Shown here piece by piece: positions 34,928 through 45,442 of a stretch of 64,000 nucleotides of DNA. Position 1 is the stretch's first letter; each line of letters starts with the position of its first letter. Where the stretch lies: NCBI RefSeq assembly GCF_011745365.1, contig NW_024468909.1, positions 4,836,001 through 4,900,000 of the forward strand. The letters are read 5' to 3'. The position numbers were made by a program, and so were the translations under genes. The stretch comes from Cryphonectria parasitica EP155. Taxonomy: Eukaryota > Ascomycota > Sordariomycetes > Diaporthales > Cryphonectriaceae. Under the pieces are notes generated by a model. It was not told the origin of the DNA, searched no databases, and saw only the letters and a program-made list of their open reading frames with translations.

Positions 34928-35636
34928 TCTCTGCGTTTGGCTTCACGTAGACAGGAAGTTGTGTCAAAGGTGGGAAAAGTGGAGGCGTGGAGGTTGTGAG
35001 GGACGAGTGTTCATCAGTATAAATATGCGCGTACCAAGGGCAAAAGTCGTTGGTTGGCAGAATTATCCTCACCTCCCTAAGTACCACACAATGAATTCAT
35101 TTTGATGAGAAAAAAAGTTTTCATGCACTGGCTGATTGATCTTTTTTGAGGGCAATAGCTCAGATATAATCTCAACATCACCTTCGTATAAGACGAATTT
35201 CGCGTCCGCGTACAAGATAGCAAGCAAAGACTAAAATATGAAAAGAGGCTCAGAAGAAAAGTCAATTCATCCATATCACACAAGGGGGTTCCAAAGGAAT
35301 GACCGAGGAAATAATCGGGTATCGCACACCAAGAATCCGACAACCGCGACAACATAATTATTATGCTCCTGCGCAGACCATACTGGCTCCCAACATGCCC
35401 TCAATAACTGACACCATGTAGGCTCAAGAATATTTGCTCTTGCTTCATCACCATAATACAAAGTCTCCAGCCCACATGCCGCCAGGATCCAGTCCTGCCG
35501 CCACTCCAATCGTCGCAGTGTCGTCCCATGCACCGCCAGATTGACCTCACAACGATCATACCAACTCATCACAAAGGAAAGTGTTAGGCATCAGAAGCTT
35601 GCCCAGGCCTCGTTGGCTCATGGCTGTCCATGTTGC
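34928..35636. promoter_or_regulatory. OXNAD1-like promoter and glycogenin 3' flank
   Basis: Upstream region of the OXNAD1-like gene and trailer region of the glycogenin gene, both minus strand in this order. I see no supported gene. Confidence 0.45.
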
Positions 35637-38519
35637 TCACGTTTCCAGCACATCCCTGTCCTCCTCCGATGGCGGCAGCACTGTTGAATGCCCGGGATAG
35701 TTCTCCCCCTTCTCCCACATCGCACCTGGGCCGTGATAAGATGGCTCTGCGGGGTGATCGGCCGAGGTCGCTTGCGGAGTGGTTTCCTTCTCTTCTTGGT
35801 TCTCTGTCAAGATCCTCGGAGATCCTAGCCCAGGTGGCTTTGTCGGTTGGGGACTATGCACAGGCGCAGACTGCGCAATATATGTCGGCGACACAATGGA
35901 GTCTGAACCAAATGGTAGGGACCGCTTTGGAATATCATGGCCTTGCATGCCAACCAATCTTCCAGTTTCGTTTCCTTCGGCGGTGGCCTCGCCAGTGCCG
36001 AGTTTCTTCAGCAGCAGCTCGGATTGTTGCTTGGCCAGGAGTTGCAGTCGTGCCACGGGGTCCTGATCAAAGAGCCGCATGTTAGCCAGGCCACAAAGAC
36101 AGTCTTCAGGCGTGTGTAGCCGCCCACACATACATACCCATTCGGATTGACTCGGAACGCCAGTAGCAGCCGGCAGCTGGTCTCCGCCGTCATCCTCGTC
36201 AGCTCCAGGAGCACCCGCCCCCCAAAACTTGGGGCGGCGGACAGGTGCGGGCGTGACGGGAAGGCTGGGCCGCTCGACAGCAGTTGGGAAGTCAGTCAGC
36301 TTGGAGCCACGCCTTCGCCATTCGACCCCGGCAGACGTGTCCTTCTGGCTTCGAGCAGTACTATCACCCCCGGGAGAGGTATTTCCAACTACTGAGCCAG
36401 GCGATTTCTGCCCAACAACGCTACTTTGGCTGTCCTGCGTTTTATGGCGACGGTACAGGGGTAGCTTCTCAATATACTTCTCAATTGCTGGGTCGTCGTC
36501 CCATGCGTTCACGCGGGTAAAGGAAGCCCAAGGGTCTGAAGATGTTACATGGATCGTCGGTGTAGTAGGCGTAGTCGGTTCACTCTTGCGCTCCAGCTCG
36601 GACGCTTCTGTAATCAGAGAATTAGTCATGGTTGCAGGGTGGCTGCTGGGGAAACTCCTCTCACCGGATGTTGCAGCCGTTGAGCCCTCAGTTATAGAAG
36701 GTTCAGGTTCAGACGGGGTAGGCTCATTAGCAAAGACTCTGGTGGGCTTGAGCTGCTGGGACTCCCAAGGGAAAATCGGCTTGGGTTTCTCAGCAGAGCC
36801 TCGCTTCTCTTTCGGAATCTCGTACCCCATGTTCTTTGGAGGGCTTGGATACCGCTGAGGAGGAATCCATGGGGCTGGATCAGATGACATGGTGTAGTGC
36901 GTCTGAGGGAAGTTTATCGCCTCGGGTTTGGAATCTGCGGGAGGAGGTTGTCTAGATATCAAGTCAGAAATCGCCGGAAGAAAGCTTCTGCACTCCCTCT
37001 CACCTCTGAGCGTCCCAACTATACTCTATAGGGGGTGGTTCAAACTTGTGCTCCTTCACCTCATGGTACGTCGGAGGGGCCGCCCCCGATGTGGCTCCTG
37101 AATGCTGCTCTGGTCCAGTCTCAGTTCTTGTTCCCTCAAATACGGTGGCGGAAGGGGGAATGTGATGTTGCTGAGACTGATCCTGGTGTAGGCCGCCGTT
37201 CACAGGTTTACCTTGGGGAAGCGGTGGCTCGCCGGTCGGCACAATGTAGGTCGTCGTAGGAGGCTGAAATTCGCCCTTGACAAAGTACTGGATGATGGCT
37301 GGCACCTTGTATCCCTCCCCATCTTGGGACCCGCGGCCTGGGCTTGATTGAGGAGACTTCCGCGGAATGTCAGCACACCGATGACATGAGAATAAATGGA
37401 ATGAAGAGCTCACGGGTTGCCTATAGTGCCGGTCGTAGACAGCCCACCATCTGCCGAGCATTTCACCATATGGGCTGTCTACTGCTGTCGACGCCGATCT
37501 ACCTTGTGTCCATGGCTTTTCGCTTCCGATAAAGTGAACCAGATTTATGCTTGACTGGAAGTGCCGATATGCAGGGACGTACGAATAATGAGCGGATGGT
37601 GTGACGTTGTAGCTGAAGCTCAGGCGGTTATAGCTGTTCTTGAAGTGCATATTCAGCAGGCCCTGGTCTGCACCATCAAAAGATATGCCCCGCTCTGTCA
37701 TGGCTGTCAGGGCATAGTAGTCGCCCAGGTTTGGGGTCAAAACCATGACTCCAGTATTGAAAATGTCGGGCCAGCCAACGTCGGGGGCAGCAGAGAAGGG
37801 CTGGGGCAGGTCAAACAGCTCGTCGACAGCCCTGTAGGCAACAATATCGGCATCGAAGTAAACGATCTTCCGAAACATGGTCTGCTTCCACAGATTGACC
37901 TTGGTGAAGGCCGAATGGAGATCGGCGCGGTTCATGAGATACAAGTTTGCTGGCTTTGCATTTCGTATGCGTGGAACAGGTAAAACATAGTCGAACTCTT
38001 TCTGCAAAACAAAAGTTAGCATAATCTGACCATCAAGTCGGATTCCTTACAAAAGGCCGAGGGGCGTGTCAAGAAGCCTACCTTGAGTTGTTCTACGACC
38101 TCGGCCGAGACAGTGTCCAGAGTGACCATAACGGCCAGCTTCTTGGTTGTGCCGGCATCACGTAGAGAGTGGGCGAGTACCAGAGCTCCTATCTAAGAAT
38201 GAGTAGTTGTTCGCCTGCGCGGGAGTGAGCTTGAAGAAGCTTGTTCATGAGGCTTACCTGGGAGATAGGTGTCGCTGAGCAGCAGCTACTCGGAAGGCCA
38301 GTGGTCAGCTGGAGTTATACTGCGTCCTTCTAGGCCGCCTGCTGCTTAAAGGCCCAAGCAATCGCGAGGGTCGAGAATCATTTGGCATAAGGGGGGAGAA
38401 GAGAAATCAATGATAGGAGGTGAGAGGGCGGCTTTGGCTCAACGCTGCAGCATGAGCCATACCACAACATCAAAGTGACTTACCGTGACGTAGGCGTCCT
38501 CGCCGCTTTGCGCAGCCAT
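35637..38519 (-). CDS. gnn1: Glycogenin, self-glucosylating initiator of glycogen synthesis
   Basis: Transfers glucose from UDP-glucose to its own tyrosine and extends the primer used by glycogen synthase. Model: complement(35637..36062, 36138..36951, 37004..37356, 37414..38001, 38082..38188, 38258..38285, 38484..38519), 783 residues. The GT8 domain (about residues 5-265) begins SGEDAYVTLLLSDTYLPGA and has the metal motif YFDADIVAYRAVDELF, FNTGVMVLTPN, GADQGLLN, the tyrosine loop AHYSYVPAYRHF (acceptor Tyr candidate) and VHFIGSEKPW. A long disordered part holds DPWASFTRVNAWDDDPAIEK. The C-terminal glycogen-synthase-binding-like motif is WEKGENYPGHS. The last intron (75 bases, 36063-36137) has no stop and keeps the frame, so it can be mistaken for coding sequence. 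Family members differ mainly in the length of the linker. Confidence 0.92.
36063..36137 (-). other. Frame-preserving intron of the glycogenin gene
   Basis: GTATGT donor, GCTAAC branch and ATCAG acceptor around 75 bases with no in-frame stop. Removed, it joins PSQSEW to DPVARLQLL. Retained, it would add 25 residues including VCMCGRLHTPEDCLCG. Called an intron on splice-signal quality. Confidence 0.75.
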
Positions 38520-38775
38520 TGTGTGGGGGTTTGTGATCGTTCCGTGACAAGTCAAACTGAAAAGAAGAAATGAAGCGCAATGCTATGCTCTCATGCTATG
38601 TGTATTGTACAGAGGCCACTCGGTGGGTAGCAATTTTGTGGGAGAAGGAGGGGAAAAGATCAAGTCATGTCATGAGAGAACGGAGCAATATGAGCTTGAC
38701 GCGGGCAACCATAGAGTCGAAGCTTGAATGCGCCGGGGTGTTCTAGCGCAAGGAGGGTGCAAGTGCTCAAAGGTT

Positions 38776-38786
38776 GGGGGGGGGGG
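38776..38786. repeat. G homopolymer (11)
   Basis: Eleven consecutive G upstream of the glycogenin gene. Confidence 0.85.
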
Positions 38787-40748
38787 AGAAGCGGGGCCTC
38801 CAGGGTTCGTAGGCAGCTTTAGGCCTGGGGTCCAGGGGCGCTAGGCCGGGGCCAGGACTAAGAGGACGTGCTAGGATTCCGCACTAGGTACCAAGTAATC
38901 TGGAGGCGCGTGGGGAGATACCTGCATCCAAGTCCCGCTACAGTGCAAGCTTGGAGGTACCCATGCAGCAGCAGCCCGCCCTGCAGAAACGGATGCAGTC
39001 CAACGGATTCTGTCTTGCAGCTCATGTCGAGACGATGAGATCAAGAGTTTTTTGTGCTCCACTCGAGTGTGAATGATATGGTGGTAAGTGCGTCTACTTT
39101 TTCATCTCCCACCATCTGATCTTTTGTTTTCTTTTTTTTTCCGTCAAAAACTTCGTCAAGCACAGCCTAGCTTGGCGCGCCTCGCGGGAAAATATAATGA
39201 TAGTCTGCGTTATTATATATAACATGTATGTCTCTTTGCTTTCATGGAGAAGGAGGTCTCCTGCTTTGTGACGGAAGCGGAGATGAGCAGCTTCACGTTT
39301 TGTGACACGTTGGTGGCCTGCTTGCAGCTTGTTGTCATGGTTTTTTATCCCGCCCTGCGCGCGAAGAGGAGGAAGCAAAGACGGTACTTGTCACACCGTT
39401 GGCCCCGTATTCGCATATACATACTGAACTGGGGCAGGGAATTTGTTGCGATGCGACGATAATCTCGCCAATGACGACCTGCAGCTCTGCCTCCGTCGAG
39501 TGCTCTCGATACAACTATGTCCATCCGCAGCGCAGACAACGGCCTACATAGCCAGGCATGAGTCGTATGTTGTTTCGTGTCTCTTGAAAGAAGCTTGCGA
39601 CCTGTTCAACCCAGCGTTCCTGGAGACGAGGAGCCATAGTCTGCCAGACATGGTGTCAACGCCACCGATAGGCGACCACGTGAAGCATTGTTCGAGAGGG
39701 GCGACTGTTGGAGGCGGTTTGAACAAAGCACATCCCTGCCCACACTTTCACCTCACCCCTGCTAATGCCTCCTGATTTGGCAATTACACGACTTTGCTCA
39801 CTTGAGCCTCAACTGTCTGTGATTTTTTCGCGTGCGTTTGCTCAGCCAATTCGTTTCTAGAATTGACATCTGGTGAGTAGACTACAATCTGGTAAGCTTG
39901 TATCTCTTATATCGCAGGCAATAATGTGGACCACTGGTTATCTATGTTTTGCGTGGGCGGAGGAGGGCCGCGGCTCATGCCCACCTTCTTGGCCTCGTGT
40001 TCAGGCTTCTATCATCAACACGCTGGAATACCCCTCACTCACCTCAGAGAACGGAACAAATTCCTTCAATCTACTAGCTACGTTACTGTTTAGGCCCTTG
40101 TTTGCACGTTGTGATTTACGCCATGCAAGGGTAAGGTCTTAGACAAAAAAGAATAAGAAAAATTGGCCCTTGCCCGGCACGTGCCTAGCTGTCTTCTTTT
40201 CTAGGGTCTATTCTCCAATGACGCAATCCCTACAGGTCATCTGAGCATGCTGCGGCCCCTCTCCGAGACCACCAATTGGCATACCATCAACCCGGTAGGA
40301 CAAGATCTGGCAAACCTTCCAAAACGTACATCATGCAAGAGGTCTCGGCGCGATTATGGGAGACAAGCACTTCGGGCAGTCGTTCGAGTCAGGCCCCAAT
40401 CGAGTTGACGAGAAGATGGACGTAAGTATTCCATCCGCATACTGACAAGAGCAGGTCTCCAGATGCAATGCAGGCTTCCCCTATGGTGGCATAGGAGCGT
40501 GGTTCCAGTTCTGTGAAGAGCTCAGGTCTGGCAGAGACTTGGGTGTGGCTACCTGGGTACTAAGTACTTGAGGAGTCACTTTGTTGCTCCAGAAGTTGGT
40601 TCCTAGATCGTCAGAGGATCAATACCCAGCCTGGATACAGGTAGAATTTGACCTTCGGGGCACGCGCTACACGAGCACATTCATGTGTCACCTCAGTCTT
40701 CCCTCCTGCATTATCATTCTTGCTCAAAGTTTCTGTTGGGAGGCCAGT

Positions 40749-40761
40749 CCCCCCCCCCCCC
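40749..40761. repeat. C homopolymer (13)
   Basis: Thirteen consecutive C in the gene-poor region. Confidence 0.85.
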
Positions 40762-42239
40762 TCCGGCGAGAGGCTCCAGTGGGACTAGAAGTACTGTAAT
40801 ACTCGGATTTGGACTCTGGGGTAGAGGATGAAGGCATCAAGAGTAAGGGCTATGTGATATACAGCGGCTCTCTGAGCTCTTATACTGAAGGTAACCAACC
40901 TCAGAAGCATTTCCAATGCTTTGGGAATGCCAGTGTATATCTCTGGCGAATATATGAGCTCTGTGCTAGCATTCTTAATATTACTGGCAAGAAGGTAATG
41001 GTTTCTTTTATAATTGCCATTGGGATTTTAATCGCTAGAAGAATGGAACTTTTCATTCCAACATCAAACCTGCGGAACAACCTAAGCGGCTTTGTGCATT
41101 TTGTGTTGCAACTCGGATGGACTGTTAGCCGGGTTAAAACAGGCGGGATTCCGGGTTGACCCGAAAATGTGGATGGCGTGCATGAGCTTCAAGCACTTTA
41201 TAACAACGTCCGGTCCCAGTTTCATGCAGTCTCAGTTTTTCTTATTTCCACGTTACAAACGACCTTTCTACATTCCACGATGGGTAGAAGAAACGTTTCG
41301 ATTGCCCAACGTCGGAGGCCTCGTCTCAAGACGTCCACGGGAGGTGGAACTCACATGGAACCCTAACCAGGCCAGTCACAGTCACGTCTCTGCCGGGTAG
41401 CGACATCTCTTGGCATGACGAGGAAAAGGTAGGCCTCCCGACCTGCCAGTCAAAAGCCAGGGCGCATGCTCGAATGCCATAATCCCCAACGTACTGTTAG
41501 AAGTGGCCACAGACGATGACGATCTTTCTTCCATCGAAGGCCTGAAGAGAGCGGGACCGAGGCTATGGGGCGGGTGGCTGTGCTGCGGCTAGTAGAGCGT
41601 GGCGTTCCGAAACCTCAAGTCGACGAACAAGACGGCACTTGCAGACCAGTTCGTTCTTGGGTGTTGGTGGCCTCTTTCCTGGGCCCTTGCTGGGTCTTGA
41701 AGCAAGAATCGCATCGCGGGGGAGATCATTCAAGGAACAATGCTACTGAGGACAACACGTTTCCGATCTCGACGTTTTTGTTGGCTGAGACATTTGAGGT
41801 CGAGGTATAAAACGACAAATTTCCACACTCATCACTCCTCGATTCTCATTCCTTTTCAGTTTGACCGTGAGAAGTGAAAGCTGGAAAGAGAAGTAAAGAG
41901 AAATAGAAAAAGGTAACTGACACACAAATTTCCTGGCCCCCTTTCCCACCTTGGCAGCCCGTGCTCTGCTTACTCATACGCACATCCAACAAAAGTATTT
42001 CGGGGCAAGCCTCCCCCTCCTTATCACTTCACATAGCGCCTCCTCTTTTCAACAATCCCGCTATTCGACCGCCCCCTTTTCCCGGGGAATGTACGCTCAG
42101 TCGCCTCGCACCGACACTCCTACTACACCACGGCTGCAGTATCTGGCTCGTCCAATTGGCCCCCAACATCACTGATCACCCGTCAATCCATCAGAAGACC
42201 CATTCGAGGTGTCAGATCCATATCAGAAAGACGCGCGCC

Positions 42240-43784
42240 ATGGAGCCCGACCTATCTAGAAGCATTACCCACCACCCTTCCCCCTTCCACCTCCACCAGC
42301 ATTCTTCTCACGCCTCCCACAACTCTCGACACAATAACAGTCACAACATCTCCATGTCCGCCATACGGTCGATCCATTCCGACGACAATGCGGCTGCCAG
42401 TAGTACCGCCCTTGACGCTGAGGAGGTGAAGGGCCACGATGGCCTGGACAACACCACCCACGCCCGCCACATGCCCTCCCCGCAGGAGCCCGACGTCGAG
42501 AGCCAGAAGACCGATGGCAAGCTTCCCCGTGTTTCTGTCGAGAGCGATCCTTTCGGGCTTTCAAAAGGATACAAGACTGAGGAGGAACTGGAGCGGATCA
42601 AGGCCAACATGTCCAGGAAACGTGATGGCCGGCCAGCCTCTTCGCAACGGCAGCAGCAGCAGCAGCAGGACAGCGATGGTACCGTTGCAAAGTCCACGTC
42701 CTCGCCAGCGGCCAGCGTCCAGCAGGGGCAGAGCCGCAAGATGCGCTTGCTCCCCAGCTTTGGGCAGAAAAAGGTCCAGTTCCACAGGGTGCAAGGCTTC
42801 TACAACCGCCAGAACGAAACGATCGAGCGGCTCTTGAAGCCCGTCGAGGAACATGTCGCCGACGCCAAGCAGGAGGAAGGTGAGGACCACCTCAAGTACA
42901 AGATCGCGGTGTGGGGCTCCTTCGCCGCCAACATAATCCTCTGTGGCCTCCAGCTCTACGGCGCCATCACGTCCAGCTCTCTCTCCCTCTTTACCACCAT
43001 GGCCGATGCCATCTTCGACCCCATGTCCAATGTTACCCTCATCGTGTCCAACCGCGCTGTCAGGCGTGTCGACCCTTCGCGGTTCCCCTCTGGCAAGGCC
43101 CGCCTCGAGACCATTGGCAATATCGTCTTTTGTTTCCTCATGACCTCGGTGTCTCTTATACTGATCGCCTTCTCCTGCAAGGAGCTCGTGAGCCGCGAGG
43201 GCGAGGGCGGCACCAACACATTCCACCTCCCCTCGGTCATCGCCGTCTGTGTCGCCTTCTGCACCAAGCTTGCGCTGTTCCTCTACACCTGGATGCTTAA
43301 GGACAAGTACTCGCAGGTCTTCATCCTCTGGCAGGATCACCGCAATGATCTTCTCATCAACGGTTTTGGTATTCTGACCTCCGTTGGCGGTGCTAAGCTC
43401 GCGTGGTGGATCGACCCCATGGGGTCCATCCTCATCTCACTCATCGTGTCTACGATCTGGCTGCGGACAGCCTTCACGGAATTTCTTCTCCTGGTTGGCG
43501 TTGTCGCCTCCGTCGAGACCCAGCAGCTCATCACGTACGTGTGTTGCACTCATAGTCCTGCCATCAAGCAGATCGACACCGTACGTGTATACCACTCGGG
43601 CCCGAGGCTGATCGCCGAGGTGGACGTGGTCATGGACCCGGACGACACGCTGAGGGACACGCACGATGTCGCCGAGGACCTGCAGTTCAAGTTGGAGAGC
43701 CTGCCGGATATCGAGAGAGCCTACGTCCATGTGGACTATGAGACGACGCACAAGCCGGAGCATGCTTGGAAGAAGGATCTATGA
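42240..43784 (+). CDS. Cation diffusion facilitator, manganese-type (MTP-like)
   Basis: Membrane transporter that moves divalent metal out of the cytosol in exchange for protons. Single exon, 514 residues, starting MEPDLSRSITHHPS; the frame upstream has no ATG. The N-terminal 190 residues are cytosolic and disordered with a histidine-rich start and a run of six Gln. The segment QFHRVQGFYNRQNETIERLL precedes six membrane helices. The metal-site motifs are DAIFD (about 256-260, helix 2) and DHRND (about 366-370, helix 5); both are DxxxD, the signature of the Mn2+ subgroup rather than the HxxxD of Zn2+ carriers. The C-terminal cytosolic domain (IDTVRVYHSGPRLIAEVDVV to YVHVDYETTHKPEH) is the usual metal-sensing ferredoxin-like fold. 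Membrane (vacuole, Golgi or other) cannot be read from sequence. Confidence 0.9.
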   Translation: MEPDLSRSITHHPSPFHLHQHSSHASHNSRHNNSHNISMSAIRSIHSDDNAAASSTALDAEEVKGHDGLDNTTHARHMPSPQEPDVESQKTDGKLPRVSVESDPFGLSKGYKTEEELERIKANMSRKRDGRPASSQRQQQQQQDSDGTVAKSTSSPAASVQQGQSRKMRLLPSFGQKKVQFHRVQGFYNRQNETIERLLKPVEEHVADAKQEEGEDHLKYKIAVWGSFAANIILCGLQLYGAITSSSLSLFTTMADAIFDPMSNVTLIVSNRAVRRVDPSRFPSGKARLETIGNIVFCFLMTSVSLILIAFSCKELVSREGEGGTNTFHLPSVIAVCVAFCTKLALFLYTWMLKDKYSQVFILWQDHRNDLLINGFGILTSVGGAKLAWWIDPMGSILISLIVSTIWLRTAFTEFLLLVGVVASVETQQLITYVCCTHSPAIKQIDTVRVYHSGPRLIAEVDVVMDPDDTLRDTHDVAEDLQFKLESLPDIERAYVHVDYETTHKPEHAWKKDL

Positions 43785-45442
43785 GACGTGGAGTATGCAT
43801 ATTCACCACAGAATCTTCCATAGTCAGGTTAAGTTCAGTACACGCACTACATCCAGAACATGGCGATAGAATACATGAGTACATATAGCTACACATCCCG
43901 CTCGGCACCTTGGCAGCTTGGGAATGGAACCGCTGCCCAGTGAAGGTTCGACGCGATCTAGAAAACTGGATGCGACTAGTCCGGGGAATCCTTCTGCGCG
44001 CGTGGCTCCTCAGGATGCATTTCAGTAAAAGGCTGCGATAATACCGAGCGCTCTTTGAGGGGGTTGTCTGGACCCTGAGCTCCCCACCATCCCCCCCCCC
44101 CCCCAACTCCTCCCATGAACCGTCTTTGTGGCTTTGAAATAGTGACTCATTAGTTGAGAGTGCCTTATGGGACAGACGACTGACAGGTAGAAGTCACATC
44201 CAGAACTGCCTGTAGCTCTTCACCGACGGCCGCATCCACGGCCACTTAGTCTTGCTCTTCAAGATGACCTCGTGGCGAGCCTGTTGCAATGCCGGAGTGG
44301 CGGTCTATCCTCTGGTGCAGATCGTTCGAGGTGTTTATTCGCCTCTGATCCTTGCCAAACCAGATTTTCTATCACCTCCTATTCTTTCTTCTATCAACCA
44401 CTCTTCACTTGTCTGGCTTTGATCCAAAATCAATAATTGATGGGCAGGAGGGTTCAGCACCTACCTGCTCAGGTACTCATAAGCATGTTTGGTATGCAAA
44501 ACTACCTGCAAGGTTCGGTGGTCGAAGAAAACAAGTATTTCGAATCAGCATGTTGGAAAGCTGGTTATTTGCAAAACAGAATGCATCAAGAGGTCAAGTT
44601 AGGTTTTACAGAAGGATGAAGCATTGCTAGGTGTATCAACTCAATTTAACAGCAAGCAGAAAAGGAATAGAATATGTGATTCCCATCCAAGTAACTCCCG
44701 GTGCGTCTCACACTATTCGAAAACCTTCGTCCGTATGGGTTTGCTTGTACATGCCCAAGAAATGTCATTTACCAAGCGCTAATGTGTAGAAGAGGATAAA
44801 GGGATGTACATAATATTTATCCAGCACAATGTTCTAGTGATACACCAGCCATCTCTGCAATGTTATCATCTCATGCAGGGGTTCAGCCTGTGAGAATGGA
44901 AACATGAACAATTTCATGGAGGAGACAAGCAGAGGGTTCTCAAAAAATGGTCAAATGGCAAATTCGCTGCAATTATATGCAAGTGACTCAAATACACTCT
45001 GCTTGATGACGAGTATTGTCATGAAAATACGCTATCTGTGTTGGAGTAACATCCCAAATGGCATTAAAGTGACACAAGTGAGGCACCCAGTCACCCTTGA
45101 TGTTCCCCCCGCCCCGGCTTTTATTTTCTTTCCTCTCTTTCTATATATAATAAGCTACTTAAGTTTGAGATACACCGGAGACGGAATCGATCAAATAATT
45201 GATTAAGTGCCACACACACCGCGATTCTATGCCCGTAGAATCGAATTTTGATCGAAAAAAATGAAGAAAGAAATAAGCATCGATCCGTAACGCCGACGCA
45301 GAACCCTAAGTCTCTCGACCTCTCTCCCTGGAGGCAAAACTCAAAAAAAGGAAGAAAACAAGATCAAAACAAGCATCCAGATGCAAAAACAAACACCCAA
45401 GTGACATGCCCGACCGCAACTCTGTCTGCCGCGATTTCCGCA
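43785..45442. other. 1.66-kb convergent intergenic region CDF/MID1
   Basis: The 3' flanks of two converging genes, partly A+T-rich (about 44300-45300). Contains C14 at 44091-44104. Open frames such as those near 44350-44630 and 44904-45206 have no domain, signal or splice support. I see no gene. Confidence 0.5.
44091..44104. repeat. C homopolymer (14)
   Basis: Fourteen consecutive C about 0.3 kb after the CDF transporter stop codon. Confidence 0.85.

Larger units (their letters stand above)
38520..42239. other. 3.7-kb gene-poor region
   Basis: Between divergent genes (glycogenin and the CDF transporter). It includes both promoters; two homopolymers (G11 at 38776 and C13 at 40749); and two stretches that read like fragments of coding sequence, about 40240-40440 (MLRPLSETTNWHTINPVGQD, open for about 60 codons, and an ATGGGAGACAAG frame followed by GTAAGT) and about 41170-41700 (NVLLEVATDDDDLSSIEGLK, then a frame change to LRLVERGVPKPQVDEQDG). 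Neither yields a full gene model. No transposon proteins or terminal repeats are seen. Confidence 0.5.

Noticed and set aside
36229..36858. 209-codon plus-strand frame
   Set aside because: Antisense of the disordered glycogenin linker.
42561..43340. 259-codon minus-strand frame rich in Gly/Glu/Val
   Set aside because: Antisense of the CDF transporter, whose membrane helices and metal motifs are unambiguous.
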